A stretch of 64,000 nt of DNA, from NCBI GenBank assembly GCA_037200125.1, contig JBBCGS010000005.1, positions 124,001 through 188,000 of the forward strand, read 5' to 3'. Positions 8,695 to 18,259 of this stretch are shown piece by piece (positions within the stretch are counted from its first letter, which is position 1; the number at the start of each line of letters is the position of its first letter). A program made the translations under genes and the position numbers. The notes beneath the pieces are model-generated. The model saw only the letters and a program-made list of their open reading frames with translations, was not told the DNA's origin and searched no databases. Origin of the DNA: JADGHX01 sp037200125. GTDB taxonomy: Bacteria > Pseudomonadota > Gammaproteobacteria > Steroidobacterales > Steroidobacteraceae.

Positions 8695-10891
8695 TCGTCG
8701 GCACACTCGCCGGGGGCTGCGGGTCGAGCCGCGCGGGCCACGCCTTGCGCAGGCCTTTGAACTGCTTGCGTAGCTCATCCATCACTTCGTCAGACTCCTC
8801 CGCTGAGCGGATCACGTGCGGCGTGATCAGCACGATCAGTTCGGTCCGCCGGGAGCCGCGATCGGTAGAGCCAAACGCGTGCCCCAAGATGGGAATACGG
8901 CGCAGGAAGGGAATGCCGCCACCGCCGTTCGACTGCGTATCGCGGATCATTCCGCCGAGCGCAATGGTTTCTCCATCGCGTACGGTAACGGTGCTAGCGA
9001 TCTTCCGCTGCTGGATGGTGGGCGAGTCAATGCCAGAACTAGTTGTCTTCGACACGTCGCTCACTTCCTGCGCCACCTCCAGAATCACGCGCCCGCTCTT
9101 GTTGGCGCGTGGCGTGACTCGCAGGATCACGCCCGTATCGCGGAGCTGGATCGAGTTCACGATCGGTGCCGACGGATCGATGGTACCCACCGCAGACTGC
9201 GTGGCGATCGGCACCTGATCTCCGACCTGCAGTTGCGCCTCGCGATTGTTCAGTACTACGAGTTTCGGCGCCGAGATCACCCGAACGTTGGTGAGAGACT
9301 CGATCGCATTCAGCACCGCGCGGATATTCTTTGTGCCAGTGTACAGATAAGAGAAACCCGGGAACGCCTGCGACACCGCGCCGCTGCTAGCCTCGCTCAG
9401 AACAATCGGACCGTCGCCAGCCAGCCACGAGTACTGCAGGCCGTAGCGGATATCGTCAGTGAGCGTTACTTCGGCGATCGACGCTTCGATGAGCACCTGG
9501 ATCGGCAGCACATCCAGCCGCCTCAGCGCCGCATCGATGATCCCGAACTCACTTGGCGACGCGAGAATCAGCAGCGAGTTGTTTTCCTCATTGGGCACGA
9601 TCTTGAGCGCGCCAGCGTCCAGCGCGGAAGATGACGAGCCATCGTTCGAGGAACGACCGGCAGCATTGGCGCTCGGCGTGTCGTAGGTCGGCTGCGTGGT
9701 GCTGCGTGAGGATCGCACAGAAAGACCGCCCGCTCCCGTACCACCCACACCAGACGATGAGAAGCCGCTGTTGCCGAATGGGCTCTCACTGAACGGAGAG
9801 CTACTGCCAAACGAGGAGTTCGATCCTGAAGTGCTGCTCCGGGAATCCCAGTCGCCGCTGATCGACAGGATTCGCCCGAGAGAGCGCGCGAGATCGTCCG
9901 CCTTGCCGTTCTGCACGTCGTAGACGTAGATGCGCCGGCCCGGGGTCGTCGCACCGAGGTCCAACCGCTTGATCCACGATTCGACATCCTGCAGGTACTT
10001 TGCCTGCGGTGTGATGACCATGAGCGCGTTGAGCCGCGCCAGCGGCACGAAGCGAACCACGCTGGCGATCGGACTACGCGGGCCCGCGAAAACCTCAGTG
10101 AGCTCGCCCGCGAGCGTCTTCGCATCCACATACTCCAGCGGATACAGCCCGAAGGACATACCCGCGAGCCAGTCGACATCGAATGTCTTCACGACCGACA
10201 GCAGCGTTTCGATCTCCTGACCGGTACCGGCGAGCAACAGCAGATTGCGTGCTTCGTCGACACGGAGGATGCCGCCATCCGGTGCAAACGGCTGCAGAAC
10301 CTTCTCCATCTCGGCCGCGCTAACGAACTCCAGCGGAACAACGTAGATACCGTAGCCTTTCGCGCCACGCCCCGCGGACTGCAGGCGCGCGACGCGGCGC
10401 GATGCGTCCTTGTTCGGCACGACGTGATACACGCCGTTTTGGGAGACAAGCACAAAGCCTTGCGCACGCAGCGCTGTCTCGAGTGCGGACAGTACTTCGT
10501 CGCGGCTCAGTGCGCGGGTCGCCTGGAGCGACATGTTGCCTTTGACCTGAGGATCCACCACGAATGGCACGCCAAGCCCGTCGCCGAGCACTTCGGACAC
10601 GATCGTGCCAACGTCAGTATCCACGAAATTGAGTTGGAAGCCGTCGCCTGCAGGCGGAGCCACCAGTTCTTCAGCGGTAGGCGTTCCGACTAGCGCACCT
10701 GTGCCGGGGATCACCTGCCGCACGACCGGCTGCGAATTCGGCTGGCGCGCACCAAGATCGACGACCATCGCTTCGGATGGCGAACGATCCGGCCGGGCAG
10801 GCCGGCGCGCCACGTCAGATTCGCTCGCGCAGCTGGCGACGCCCAGCGCGACAAGAACGCCGAGAGCAAAATAAGACAGGCGGTGGGTCAT
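8639..10891 (-). CDS. gspD: Type II secretion outer-membrane secretin GspD
   Basis: The secretin forms the outer-membrane channel of the T2SS. The 750-residue product starts with a lipoprotein signal (lipobox VASC, Cys about 21), as in lipidated secretins such as XpsD. The N0 domain (FQLNFVDTDVGTIVSEVLGD) is followed by N1-N3 modules. A Ser/Gly-rich insertion lies at about residues 360-425 inside the N3-like module. The C-terminal secretin domain has VRVISAPKLVVLNNREAQLQ and VGDQVPI, then GLIVLITPHVI-type sequence (ELIVLITPHVI). A Pro-rich tail ends the protein. The start overlaps the GspC/N-like gene by 4 nt (ATGA), indicating translational coupling. Confidence 0.96.
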   Translation of the reverse strand: MTHRLSYFALGVLVALGVASCASESDVARRPARPDRSPSEAMVVDLGARQPNSQPVVRQVIPGTGALVGTPTAEELVAPPAGDGFQLNFVDTDVGTIVSEVLGDGLGVPFVVDPQVKGNMSLQATRALSRDEVLSALETALRAQGFVLVSQNGVYHVVPNKDASRRVARLQSAGRGAKGYGIYVVPLEFVSAAEMEKVLQPFAPDGGILRVDEARNLLLLAGTGQEIETLLSVVKTFDVDWLAGMSFGLYPLEYVDAKTLAGELTEVFAGPRSPIASVVRFVPLARLNALMVITPQAKYLQDVESWIKRLDLGATTPGRRIYVYDVQNGKADDLARSLGRILSISGDWDSRSSTSGSNSSFGSSSPFSESPFGNSGFSSSGVGGTGAGGLSVRSSRSTTQPTYDTPSANAAGRSSNDGSSSSALDAGALKIVPNEENNSLLILASPSEFGIIDAALRRLDVLPIQVLIEASIAEVTLTDDIRYGLQYSWLAGDGPIVLSEASSGAVSQAFPGFSYLYTGTKNIRAVLNAIESLTNVRVISAPKLVVLNNREAQLQVGDQVPIATQSAVGTIDPSAPIVNSIQLRDTGVILRVTPRANKSGRVILEVAQEVSDVSKTTSSGIDSPTIQQRKIASTVTVRDGETIALGGMIRDTQSNGGGGIPFLRRIPILGHAFGSTDRGSRRTELIVLITPHVIRSAEESDEVMDELRKQFKGLRKAWPARLDPQPPASVPTNAPAATTPPPPVPEVTPK

Positions 10892-11631
10892 GGGGATGGC
10901 CGTCGGTAAAGTCGCGCTTCGATGAACGGCTTGTCAGGGTGCGAAGTGCTACCGCTACCCGATGTTCCCGAGCGGCCGTTGCCCAGAGATTTCACGGTTG
11001 CGGGCGGAGTGGCGACAGTCGCTGGCGTCGCCACGTTGCTCGCGGCGTCCGTGGCACTCGAAGCGCCTGCGATTCCCGCAGTGCTCGCGATCCTCGCCAG
11101 GCCTCCCGATGCGCCACGCATCAACGGTGCCCGCGTGACGTGGCTGGCCCCTTCGCGAGCGGTGCGTACAATCTCGAAGCGCTCGTCATGATAGCCGAGC
11201 GCCACACGCGCAGCGTCGACGCTCTCGACGCGCCAGCCTTCCAGATCATCGCCGGCTTTCACCTTGAGCACATTCGTGCCGGCACTCTGCTTCAGCAACG
11301 CAACAGTGTGCTTGTGTGGAATGGCGAACGTGCCGGCAAGCACATAGGCGGGGCGCGGCGGCGCGGTCGGCGCAGCGGGCGGCGGCGGTGCGATGTAGAA
11401 CGCGCGCGACGCATAGAACAACGAATGGTCGCGCACTGGCTCGAGATGAGCGTCGAGCGCAGGTGCATCCAGCTTCATTTCCGGTATGTTCGGCACTTTC
11501 GCGGCGGTAGCGAGCAGCTCCGCACTATGCGTGCCACTGAGCAGACGCACGACAACGAGCATGCCGAGCGCCGCCGCGAGCGCAGCTAGCGACGCGGTCG
11601 AGAGACTCATCCTGGCGAAGAGGTTTTTCAT
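10888..11631 (-). CDS. T2SS inner-membrane GspC/XpsN-like protein
   Basis: A 247-residue bitopic protein with one N-terminal membrane segment (residues about 13-32) and a periplasmic domain (PAYVLAGTFAIPHKHTVALL to YHDERFEIV) resembling the homology region of GspC. GspC-type proteins link the inner-membrane platform to the secretin. The Ala/Ser/Thr-rich C-terminal half looks disordered and no PDZ domain is visible. Its position between gspM and gspD matches xpsN in Xanthomonas. It overlaps both neighbours by 4 nt. The exact C versus N name is uncertain; the T2SS role is well supported by context. Confidence 0.82.
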   Translation of the reverse strand: MKNLFARMSLSTASLAALAAALGMLVVVRLLSGTHSAELLATAAKVPNIPEMKLDAPALDAHLEPVRDHSLFYASRAFYIAPPPPAAPTAPPRPAYVLAGTFAIPHKHTVALLKQSAGTNVLKVKAGDDLEGWRVESVDAARVALGYHDERFEIVRTAREGASHVTRAPLMRGASGGLARIASTAGIAGASSATDAASNVATPATVATPPATVKSLGNGRSGTSGSGSTSHPDKPFIEARLYRRPSP

Positions 11632-12230
11632 GTCACGGGTTTTGTATGCGCCTTGGGCCGCTCTCCGTCAAAACCAACGATATCCGCTGCGACGGTGAGC
11701 TGAGCGTTCTCGTCTGGGCGTTGGCTCTGCGGAGCTGTCACTGCGAGACTCTCGACGCGCAGGTAATGAGGATTCGTGCGCAGCTGAGTGAGGAATGCCT
11801 GGAAGCGGTCAGCTGTACCCGTCATCGAAATGCGGACGGTGTAGCGAACCAGCGGACCGTGCTTCTCCGAAGGCAGCAGCGCCACGGACTGCGGTTGCAT
11901 GCCAGCCGATGAAGAAAGGCGCGTCACCTCCTGCTGAACGGCATTGCCCGCGCTACCTGGCGTGCCTTCACTGAAGAGGCGCTGCCAGATCTCGGCCGAC
12001 GGCAACGCGGTCGTGCGCTGAGTAAGCACCTTCAACGCGTCTGCCTCCCCGCGAGCACGCGCCAGTTCAACGCGCACCGTTTCTCGCCAGTGAAAATGAG
12101 AAGTGAGCATCCACCGCACGGGAGCCGCCAGTAGCACCCAGATGCTGACGATAGAAACTGGCACGAGCAGCACAGCGAGCAATCGCTGCAGAAGTCGCGG
12201 TTTCGCGGCCAGCCGATCGGCGAGTGTCAC
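11628..12230 (-). CDS. gspM: Type II secretion inner-membrane protein GspM
   Basis: A 200-residue bitopic protein. A short cytoplasmic N-terminus and one membrane helix (LLAVLLVPVSIVSIWVLLAA) precede a periplasmic ferredoxin-like region (VRYTVRISMTGTADRFQAFL, HYLRVESLAV). GspM pairs with GspL in the inner-membrane platform. Start is GTG at 12230, giving a GTGA overlap with gspL; its own stop overlaps the next gene by ATGA. Confidence 0.88.
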   Translation of the reverse strand: MTLADRLAAKPRLLQRLLAVLLVPVSIVSIWVLLAAPVRWMLTSHFHWRETVRVELARARGEADALKVLTQRTTALPSAEIWQRLFSEGTPGSAGNAVQQEVTRLSSSAGMQPQSVALLPSEKHGPLVRYTVRISMTGTADRFQAFLTQLRTNPHYLRVESLAVTAPQSQRPDENAQLTVAADIVGFDGERPKAHTKPVT

Positions 12231-13246
12231 GGCTCGAACCTCGCGGTCACCGTCAACCGATCACGGCCAGTGCCTATGCCGGCAGAGGTCGCTGACACCA
12301 GTCGCACAGTGTCGAACTTCGGCTTCTTCTCCAATGCTTCGATGAACATTGTCGCCGCTGGTGCGTATCCGCCCAGCTTCACCTGATAGCCGGGCGACGA
12401 AGAAGCCTTGATCTCAAGCTCGTACGCCCAGGTATCGGAGGGAATATCGGTGGTCAGTGTACGCAGCACGTCGACGGCATCGGGGCGCGCCATAAACGCG
12501 ATCAGCGCATCGGGCCCCGCTGATCCGCGAGTAAGCTGCCGCGCGAGCGCACGAGCACGTTGGGCTTGAGCATCCACCCGCGCGAGCTCGGCATTCACAC
12601 GCATTCGTTCGAAAGTCCACTGCCCCGCGACAACGCTGCACGCGACAATGGCAAGCGCGCCACAGATCATCGCCAGCCGCCGATCGAGCGAGGTAAAGCG
12701 AAACGGATGTGCGCGTGGCCGTTGCGGCAGCAGATCTCCCTCGAACGCATCCGTGCCGGTCGCGATTGCCACCCGCGAGAGCCGCAGCCCACGTGCAGCA
12801 AGCATTTCCGCGAACTTCTCGATCTGCGGACGACGTGCGACGTAAACGCGCACCTGCAGACGACGTTTCGTGCGATCCCGTGAAACGACACGCCAGTGGA
12901 TGCACGCCTGCGCGCGCGGCAACGGCAACTCACGTTCGAGATGCAGATCGATCGCGGCATCGAGCTCGCGCTCCGCCGCAAAGGGCAACGTGATCTCGTG
13001 CGTGAGAACATGCAACGGCGCAAGCAGCAGAACGGCGCGCGCACCGGACGGACGTGCGCCGTCCTCGAGTGGGGTGCCCGTATTCACCTTGATGAAGTTG
13101 CCGCTGTCCACACGCACCAGCACCGGTTTTACCCAGCCCGGGAGCAGTCGCTCCGCGAAGGCTTCCGCGATCTCATGAATCTCGCGCTGCCACCATGCAA
13201 GGAGTGCCGCAGCTTCGGTCCATAGACGTTGCGCAAGAACTCTCAT
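12227..13246 (-). CDS. gspL: Type II secretion protein GspL (PilN-like)
   Basis: GspL recruits the ATPase GspE to the membrane. I choose ATG at 13246 (339 residues), which overlaps the gspJ stop as ATGA and has a strong purine-rich Shine-Dalgarno (GGAGGGGGGCGG); the open frame extends further upstream without support. The N-terminal half is a cytoplasmic actin-like fold (ERELDAAIDLHLERELPLP). A membrane helix follows at about residues 205-225 (LAMICGALAIVACSVVAGQW), then a coiled segment and a PilN-like periplasmic domain ending DRLTVTARFEP. Confidence 0.9.
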   Translation of the reverse strand: MRVLAQRLWTEAAALLAWWQREIHEIAEAFAERLLPGWVKPVLVRVDSGNFIKVNTGTPLEDGARPSGARAVLLLAPLHVLTHEITLPFAAERELDAAIDLHLERELPLPRAQACIHWRVVSRDRTKRRLQVRVYVARRPQIEKFAEMLAARGLRLSRVAIATGTDAFEGDLLPQRPRAHPFRFTSLDRRLAMICGALAIVACSVVAGQWTFERMRVNAELARVDAQAQRARALARQLTRGSAGPDALIAFMARPDAVDVLRTLTTDIPSDTWAYELEIKASSSPGYQVKLGGYAPAATMFIEALEKKPKFDTVRLVSATSAGIGTGRDRLTVTARFEP

Positions 13247-13905
13247 CCGCCCCCCTCCCTGCAACCTTGCGCCACCACGTCGAACACGCAATTCGCGTCG
13301 TCTGTCACGCGCGGGGCGACGACGAGATCGGGCCAGCGACGCAGATCTCCTCTGGGGAATTGCACACGCAGCCGCACGAGCGCGGGTGCCCGCCGCTCGG
13401 TCCAGTGCGCGAGCCAGTTGTTGCCCTCGGTAGTGTCGAGGTAGCTCCACTCGGCGCTTTCGATGCGGGGGATCAATGTTTCAGTGCGAACGTGATGCGA
13501 ATCGGAGTCTCGCGAACCGTTGCGATCGACCTCGGCGGTGAGCGTGAGACTCTCCGACCCATCCGCTTGCCGAACGACATCCAGCACAAAGCGGCGATTG
13601 CCCGAGTCGACACCCGCAGCGCTGCCGGGTGCAGTGACGAGAACGCGGGTGGTGGTCCCCTCCAGGCCCGTTGCTTCCGCACGTTTGCCAGGCTCGGGCT
13701 CGAAGGGATAGGTGGATTCGATCGTGGTGCGCAGGAACTGCTGAACCAGTGTCACGTCATCGTGGGCGCGATCGATTCGAGTCACGCGGTCGAAAGTGCG
13801 CTGACCGAGGCGAAACGCACTGATCATTCCGGCAGCGAGCAGCGATAGTATCGCTAGTGCAACCATCACTTCGATGAGCGTCATGCCGCGGCTTGCGCGT
13901 CTCAT
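13243..13905 (-). CDS. gspJ: Type II secretion minor pseudopilin GspJ
   Basis: A 220-residue pseudopilin with a class III signal: short basic leader MRRASRG, cleavage, then MTLIEVMVALAILSLLAAGM with Glu at mature position 5. The following region (TFDRVTRIDRAHDDVTLVQ) and the C-terminal fold with two late Cys residues fit GspJ. The start overlaps gspI by 4 nt and the stop overlaps gspL by 4 nt. Confidence 0.92.
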   Translation of the reverse strand: MRRASRGMTLIEVMVALAILSLLAAGMISAFRLGQRTFDRVTRIDRAHDDVTLVQQFLRTTIESTYPFEPEPGKRAEATGLEGTTTRVLVTAPGSAAGVDSGNRRFVLDVVRQADGSESLTLTAEVDRNGSRDSDSHHVRTETLIPRIESAEWSYLDTTEGNNWLAHWTERRAPALVRLRVQFPRGDLRRWPDLVVAPRVTDDANCVFDVVAQGCREGGG

Positions 13906-14288
13906 TGCACGCGCCTCGAAAGTTCGACGCTCTGTAGATCGACACTGCGACGTGACCCGGCGTCAGCGACATTGACGCTGACGAGGAGCGCTTTCCATGA
14001 GGAAGCGTTATCCGCGCCGGCGTCGTACGGCCTCGTCTCGATGCGCCACTGGGCGCCGGATCGCTCGCCTGCCTCTTCCTCTGGCCACGGTCCCGGCCGC
14101 GCGCGCCGCTCTGAAAGCAGGGATTGCGCCGTCAACCAGAGCATCTCGGTGCTCTCGGCCTGGCGGGCGCGTCGCAGGGCGCCCGCGAAGAGCTCGAACA
14201 GCGCGCCGACACTGAGCGCAAAGATCGCGAACGCGACCAGCACTTCGATGAGCGTGAACCCCTGTTGGCGCTGTCGACTAGCGCGCAC
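13902..14288 (-). CDS. gspI: Type II secretion minor pseudopilin GspI
   Basis: A 128-residue pseudopilin starting at GTG 14288. Leader MRASRQRQQG is followed by FTLIEVLVAFAIFALSVGAL with the conserved Glu5. The segment ESTEMLWLTAQSLLSERRA is typical of GspI, which nucleates the pseudopilus tip with GspJ and GspK. It overlaps gspH by 11 nt and gspJ by 4 nt. Confidence 0.92.
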   Translation of the reverse strand: MRASRQRQQGFTLIEVLVAFAIFALSVGALFELFAGALRRARQAESTEMLWLTAQSLLSERRARPGPWPEEEAGERSGAQWRIETRPYDAGADNASSWKALLVSVNVADAGSRRSVDLQSVELSRRVQ

Positions 14289-14754
14289 GCGCGGGTACCT
14301 CGACGGTGACGCGACCTGTAACGCCGCTCAGATGCAGCGTGCGCAGATGCGTTCGCTCACTGACGAATATGTTGGCTTCCGTTGCAGTCCCTTCTGGATA
14401 GACCGACAACGCATGCAGTTCGAGCCCGTCCCCATCCTTCAGCACAACACGCGTCGTCGACGGGAACTGAAGCGACAGATCTCCGCTCATGCCCGAATCA
14501 CGAAACTCCAGCCGCACCGGACGCCCGCGCGCGACACTGAGCGATTCCGCATCGCGGATGGCGGACTGCAGTTTCTGCGTGGTAGCCATCACTCGCCGCC
14601 CGGGTAGCGCACGGTCCAGCGCCAAAGGAAGTGCGGACGACAGAAGCACGAGGATCGCGACAACGACGAGCAGCTCCATCAGCGTGAAGCCGCTCTGACG
14701 CCGGGCGCACGGGGCGCCGCGCCGCGAGTTACCAGTTGCCGATATCGCGCGCAT
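14278..14754 (-). CDS. gspH: Type II secretion minor pseudopilin GspH
   Basis: A 158-residue pseudopilin. ATG at 14754 is preferred (GAGGG upstream, 26-nt overlap with the end of gspG) over the longer frame from 14889, whose extra residues antisense or overlap gspG. The prepilin motif ARRQSG, FTLMELLVVVAILVLLSSAL includes Glu5. The domain has LQSAIRDAESLSVARGRPV and a C-terminal VTVEVPARAR, as in GspH/FimT proteins. Confidence 0.9.
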   Translation of the reverse strand: MRAISATGNSRRGAPCARRQSGFTLMELLVVVAILVLLSSALPLALDRALPGRRVMATTQKLQSAIRDAESLSVARGRPVRLEFRDSGMSGDLSLQFPSTTRVVLKDGDGLELHALSVYPEGTATEANIFVSERTHLRTLHLSGVTGRVTVEVPARAR

Positions 14755-15169
14755 CGCCCTCGCCACCTTCGCGTTGATCGGAACCGAGGGAGTAAACGTC
14801 GAACTCGCTTTTGCGTCCGGGCGTCCGATAGAGATACGGCTTGCCCCAGGGATCGATAAGGCTGTCTTCTTTCTTGATGTAGGGCCCATCCCAGCTGGCG
14901 AGCCCCTGCGGTCGTTCCACCAGGGCCCTCAGACCCTCGGCACCGCTCGGGAAGCGACCGTTGTCGAGATTGAACGAATCGACAGCGCTGCCTAGCGCTT
15001 CGACCTGGATGCGGGCGGTGTCGGCCTTGGCTTTGCGCAGATACTTGGCGACACGCGGGGCCGCGATGCTCGTCAGCAAGCCGAGGATCAGGAGCACCAC
15101 CATGAGCTCCAGCAGCGTGAAGCCCCCCGGCCGCACACGCGCGATCCCTCGACGACGAAACTGTTCCAC
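14729..15169 (-). CDS. gspG: Type II secretion major pseudopilin GspG
   Basis: A 146-residue major pseudopilin, the main subunit of the T2SS piston. GTG at 15169 has GCAGGG upstream. The leader MEQFRRRGIARVRPGG is followed by FTLLELMVVLLILGLLTSIA with Glu5. The hallmark C-terminal motif is present: WDGPYIKKEDSLIDPWGKPY, then YDVYSLGSDQREGGEGDARD-like calcium-binding sequence (FDVYSLGSD, GGEGDARDIGNW). Length and motifs match the family closely. Confidence 0.97.
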   Translation of the reverse strand: MEQFRRRGIARVRPGGFTLLELMVVLLILGLLTSIAAPRVAKYLRKAKADTARIQVEALGSAVDSFNLDNGRFPSGAEGLRALVERPQGLASWDGPYIKKEDSLIDPWGKPYLYRTPGRKSEFDVYSLGSDQREGGEGDARDIGNW

Positions 15170-15232
15170 GAGACCCTGCTCTTTATCGCGTTATCGTTCT
15201 TTCGCCCCGATCCTGCGGGACAGGCGGCTATG

Positions 15233-16474
15233 CTAGAACGCCAGATCGTTAATACTCAACAGTCCGATGAGCACCGAGCCGATGAGGCCGGCGACGATGA
15301 GCCCCATGAAGACGGTAAGCAGCGGAACGAAAAGCGCTAACAGCCGTTCCAGGCGCAGCTGCGCCTCCTCATCCAGTACATTCGCGGCCGACAGGAGCAT
15401 CTGATCCAGCTTGCCCGTCTCTTCTCCGACACGTGTCAGCTGAACGGCGATCATCGGAAACACGCTGGCACGATAGAGCGCTGCGGAAAATGGCTCACCC
15501 GCCTGCACATCCCGCGCCACTGCGGTGAGCGCATCCAGCAGCCGCCTGTTACCCGCCGTTCCGCGTGCGACACGCAAGGCGGAGGGCAGCGGCAACCCAT
15601 TGGCGGACAACGTACTCAGCGTGCGGAACAGCCGCGCGGTCGCAATCGCTGCGGGCAAGCCTAAAGTCACTCGTGACGTCAGCAACCACGCGTCGAACCG
15701 CGCCCCACCCGCGCTCGATCGCAACCACAGCGTAAAGCCCGAAATACCCGCGATTGAGACCGCGGCAACAGCCCACCAGTAGTTCGACATGAACCGGCCC
15801 GTTGCCAGAACGGCCATTGTCGAAAAAGGCAGAGCGACCTCCGAGTCCGCAAACAGCGTCTCGAAGCGCGGAAGCACGAACGTCAGCAGTACGATCAGTG
15901 TGGTCAACACTACTGCCGCCAGAAGTGACGGATAGACCAGCGCCGAACGGATGCGCTCCCGCACCTCGACCTGACGCCGCATCAGCTCCGCGAGGCGCGC
16001 AAGCGTCGATGGCAGGCTACCGCCCACTTCACCAGCATTCACCATGCTGACGTAATACGAGGGCACGAGTTGGCCACTCGCCTCCACCGAGGCACTCAGC
16101 GTGCTGCCCGCGCGAACATGATCCAGCAACGTTTCAGTAAGACGACGAGCGTTCGGACGCGTGGCGAGGGACGCTGATATCTGCAGCGCGCGATCGATCG
16201 TGAGCCCGGCAGTCAACAGGGCCGCCAGCGATTGGGTCAGCGCGAGTAGCTCACGAGGGTTGAGACCCCGGTGAGCAAGGAGGCGCCAGCGCTCGCGCAC
16301 GGCTGAGGCAAGCGGGCGCGCGGCTTCGCCTGCAGACTCCCGCAACTCCAACGGAATTAGCCCTTGCCTGCCGAGCGACTCAAGGGCCGCGACACGCGAC
16401 GCCGACACCAGCTCTCCGGTGTGGGCGGCGCCGCGGTGGTCCACAGCTCTGTATATATAAGAGTGCGCCGGCAT
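15233..16474 (-). CDS. gspF: Type II secretion inner-membrane platform protein GspF
   Basis: A 413-residue polytopic platform protein. Two T2SSF repeats are visible: residues about 70-190 (FTQSLAALLTAGLTIDRAL-type, here LTQSLAALLTAGLTIDRAL) and about 275-395 (FRTLSTLSANGLPLPSALRV). Membrane helices occur near 175-195, 225-245 and 380-405. ATG at 16474 lies 19 bp after the gspE stop. GspF connects the GspE ATPase to pseudopilus assembly. Confidence 0.96.
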   Translation of the reverse strand: MPAHSYIYRAVDHRGAAHTGELVSASRVAALESLGRQGLIPLELRESAGEAARPLASAVRERWRLLAHRGLNPRELLALTQSLAALLTAGLTIDRALQISASLATRPNARRLTETLLDHVRAGSTLSASVEASGQLVPSYYVSMVNAGEVGGSLPSTLARLAELMRRQVEVRERIRSALVYPSLLAAVVLTTLIVLLTFVLPRFETLFADSEVALPFSTMAVLATGRFMSNYWWAVAAVSIAGISGFTLWLRSSAGGARFDAWLLTSRVTLGLPAAIATARLFRTLSTLSANGLPLPSALRVARGTAGNRRLLDALTAVARDVQAGEPFSAALYRASVFPMIAVQLTRVGEETGKLDQMLLSAANVLDEEAQLRLERLLALFVPLLTVFMGLIVAGLIGSVLIGLLSINDLAF

Positions 16475-16493
16475 GGCCGCAGCCGCCCTTCCC

Positions 16494-18182
16494 TCAGGTC
16501 AAGCTCGTGACACGCAGGATTTCCTCGAGGGTGGTCGTCCCGGCGGCAACCCTCGCGAGACCGTGGTGAAACATCGTGCGCATTCCTTCGCTTATGGCGA
16601 CTTTCTCAATGGAATGCGCATCCGCGCGCTCGAGCACCCGGGCGCGCACCGCATCGCTCATGGGGAGCGCTTCGATGATCGCCGTCCGGCCGCGGAACCC
16701 GCTCCCCTGGCACGCGTCGCAGCCGCCCGCCCGGTACCAGGTTTCACCCGGCACCCGCCCGAATCGCTCGCTGACCTCCGCAGCCGGCGTGAAGGGTTGA
16801 CGACATTGCGTGCATAGCCTTCGTACGAGGCGCTGCCCGAGGATGACGTGCAACGTCGAGGTCAGCAGATAATCGTCGATACCCATGTCCAGCAACCGGG
16901 TGATCGCCGCCGCTGCTGTGTTGGTGTGGAGCGTCGATAGGAGCAGGTGTCCGGTAAGCGCGGCCTGAATGGCGATCTCGGCGGTTTCGCGGTCACGGAT
17001 CTCGCCGACGAGCAACACATCGGGGTCCTGGCGCAGGAATGCGCGCAACGCATGAGCGAACGTCAACCCGATCTGCGGCCTGACCGGCACCTGATTCACG
17101 CCCGTGAGGACATATTCCACCGGATCTTCGACGGTCAGGATCTTGCGCTCGGGCGTGTTGATTTCCTTGAGTGCTGCGTAAAGCGTGGTGGTCTTTCCGC
17201 TGCCGGTCGGGCCCGTGACGAGCACTACACCGAAAGGACGAGTGATCGCCTGCCGTAGCGTCGTCATCAGCTCCGCATCGAATCCCAACGAATCGAAATC
17301 CAGCGAAACGTCCTGCCGATCCAGCACACGAAGCACTATGCTCTCACCGTGCAGTGTCGGCGACGAGGCGACACGAAAGTCAATATCTTTACCCTGGATG
17401 GTCACGCGCATGCGCCCGTCCTGCGGCATGCGGCGCTCCGCGATGTCGAGACCGGCCATGACCTTCACGCGTGATATGACGGGCGCCGCAAGCTTGCGGG
17501 GATGCCGCTCGAGCTCCCGAAGCAACCCGTCCATGCGCAAACGGACATGCAAAGCCTCTTCGGAAGGTTCGAGGTGGATATCCGACGCACGCGCGCGAAC
17601 GGCCTCGTCTATCAGCCGCTGCACCAGACGGATTACGGGGGCTTCGCTGGCGAGGTCCTTGAGACGATCGACTTCCTCGTCTTCGACCACACCTGCGTCA
17701 GGAGAAACGGCCTCGACCGCAGCCTCCTCCCGCGCATACAGCGCTTCCAGCGCACGCTGGATCTGCTCCCGCGTGGCCACACACCGCGTAACGGGCCTCC
17801 CCAGCGCGAACTCGAGGGCTCGCGGCGAGTAGTCGTCGAGCGCATCCCAGCAGGCTACATCGATCGACTCCGCCGTCAGCCGCAGCGGCAGGACCTCGCG
17901 GGTCCGAATGAACTCCGGATTGACGGCCTCGAGGGCAATTGGCAAGACCGGCACGGCCTCGGGCGCGAGTCTCGGCAACTGGCAGAAGCGGGCGAAGTCA
18001 TCGGCCAGCGCTCCCTCGGATCGCAGGCCCAGTTTCAGCAGAACGGCGCTCAGCCGATCGGACGTCTCCGCCTGCACGCGCGCCACACGCTCCGCGACCA
18101 CAGCCGTGAGCGTCTGCTGCTCGACGAGCCAGCCGAGGAAGCCGCCGCCCTTCTGCGCAAGAGACTCTTGTTCTTGTTCCAC
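16494..18182 (-). CDS. gspE: Type II secretion ATPase GspE
   Basis: The cytoplasmic hexameric ATPase that drives pseudopilus assembly, 562 residues, GTG start at 18182 with GGGAAG upstream. The N-terminal T2SSE_N domains precede the catalytic domain: ASDIHLEP, Walker A GPTGSGKTTT at about 323-332, Asp box VEDPVEY, Walker B LLVGEIRDRETAEIA and His box LLSTLHTN. A tetracysteine zinc site (CTQC, then CDACQGSG) is typical of GspE. It is the first gene of the coupled T2SS run. Confidence 0.97.
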   Translation of the reverse strand: MEQEQESLAQKGGGFLGWLVEQQTLTAVVAERVARVQAETSDRLSAVLLKLGLRSEGALADDFARFCQLPRLAPEAVPVLPIALEAVNPEFIRTREVLPLRLTAESIDVACWDALDDYSPRALEFALGRPVTRCVATREQIQRALEALYAREEAAVEAVSPDAGVVEDEEVDRLKDLASEAPVIRLVQRLIDEAVRARASDIHLEPSEEALHVRLRMDGLLRELERHPRKLAAPVISRVKVMAGLDIAERRMPQDGRMRVTIQGKDIDFRVASSPTLHGESIVLRVLDRQDVSLDFDSLGFDAELMTTLRQAITRPFGVVLVTGPTGSGKTTTLYAALKEINTPERKILTVEDPVEYVLTGVNQVPVRPQIGLTFAHALRAFLRQDPDVLLVGEIRDRETAEIAIQAALTGHLLLSTLHTNTAAAAITRLLDMGIDDYLLTSTLHVILGQRLVRRLCTQCRQPFTPAAEVSERFGRVPGETWYRAGGCDACQGSGFRGRTAIIEALPMSDAVRARVLERADAHSIEKVAISEGMRTMFHHGLARVAAGTTTLEEILRVTSLT

Positions 18183-18259
18183 CGTCGCTTCCCGGACCCC
18201 TGCGCTCGTGTCCCGAACGACTCTACCGGCTGGCTGATTGCGGTTGCAAGGCCTGCCGG

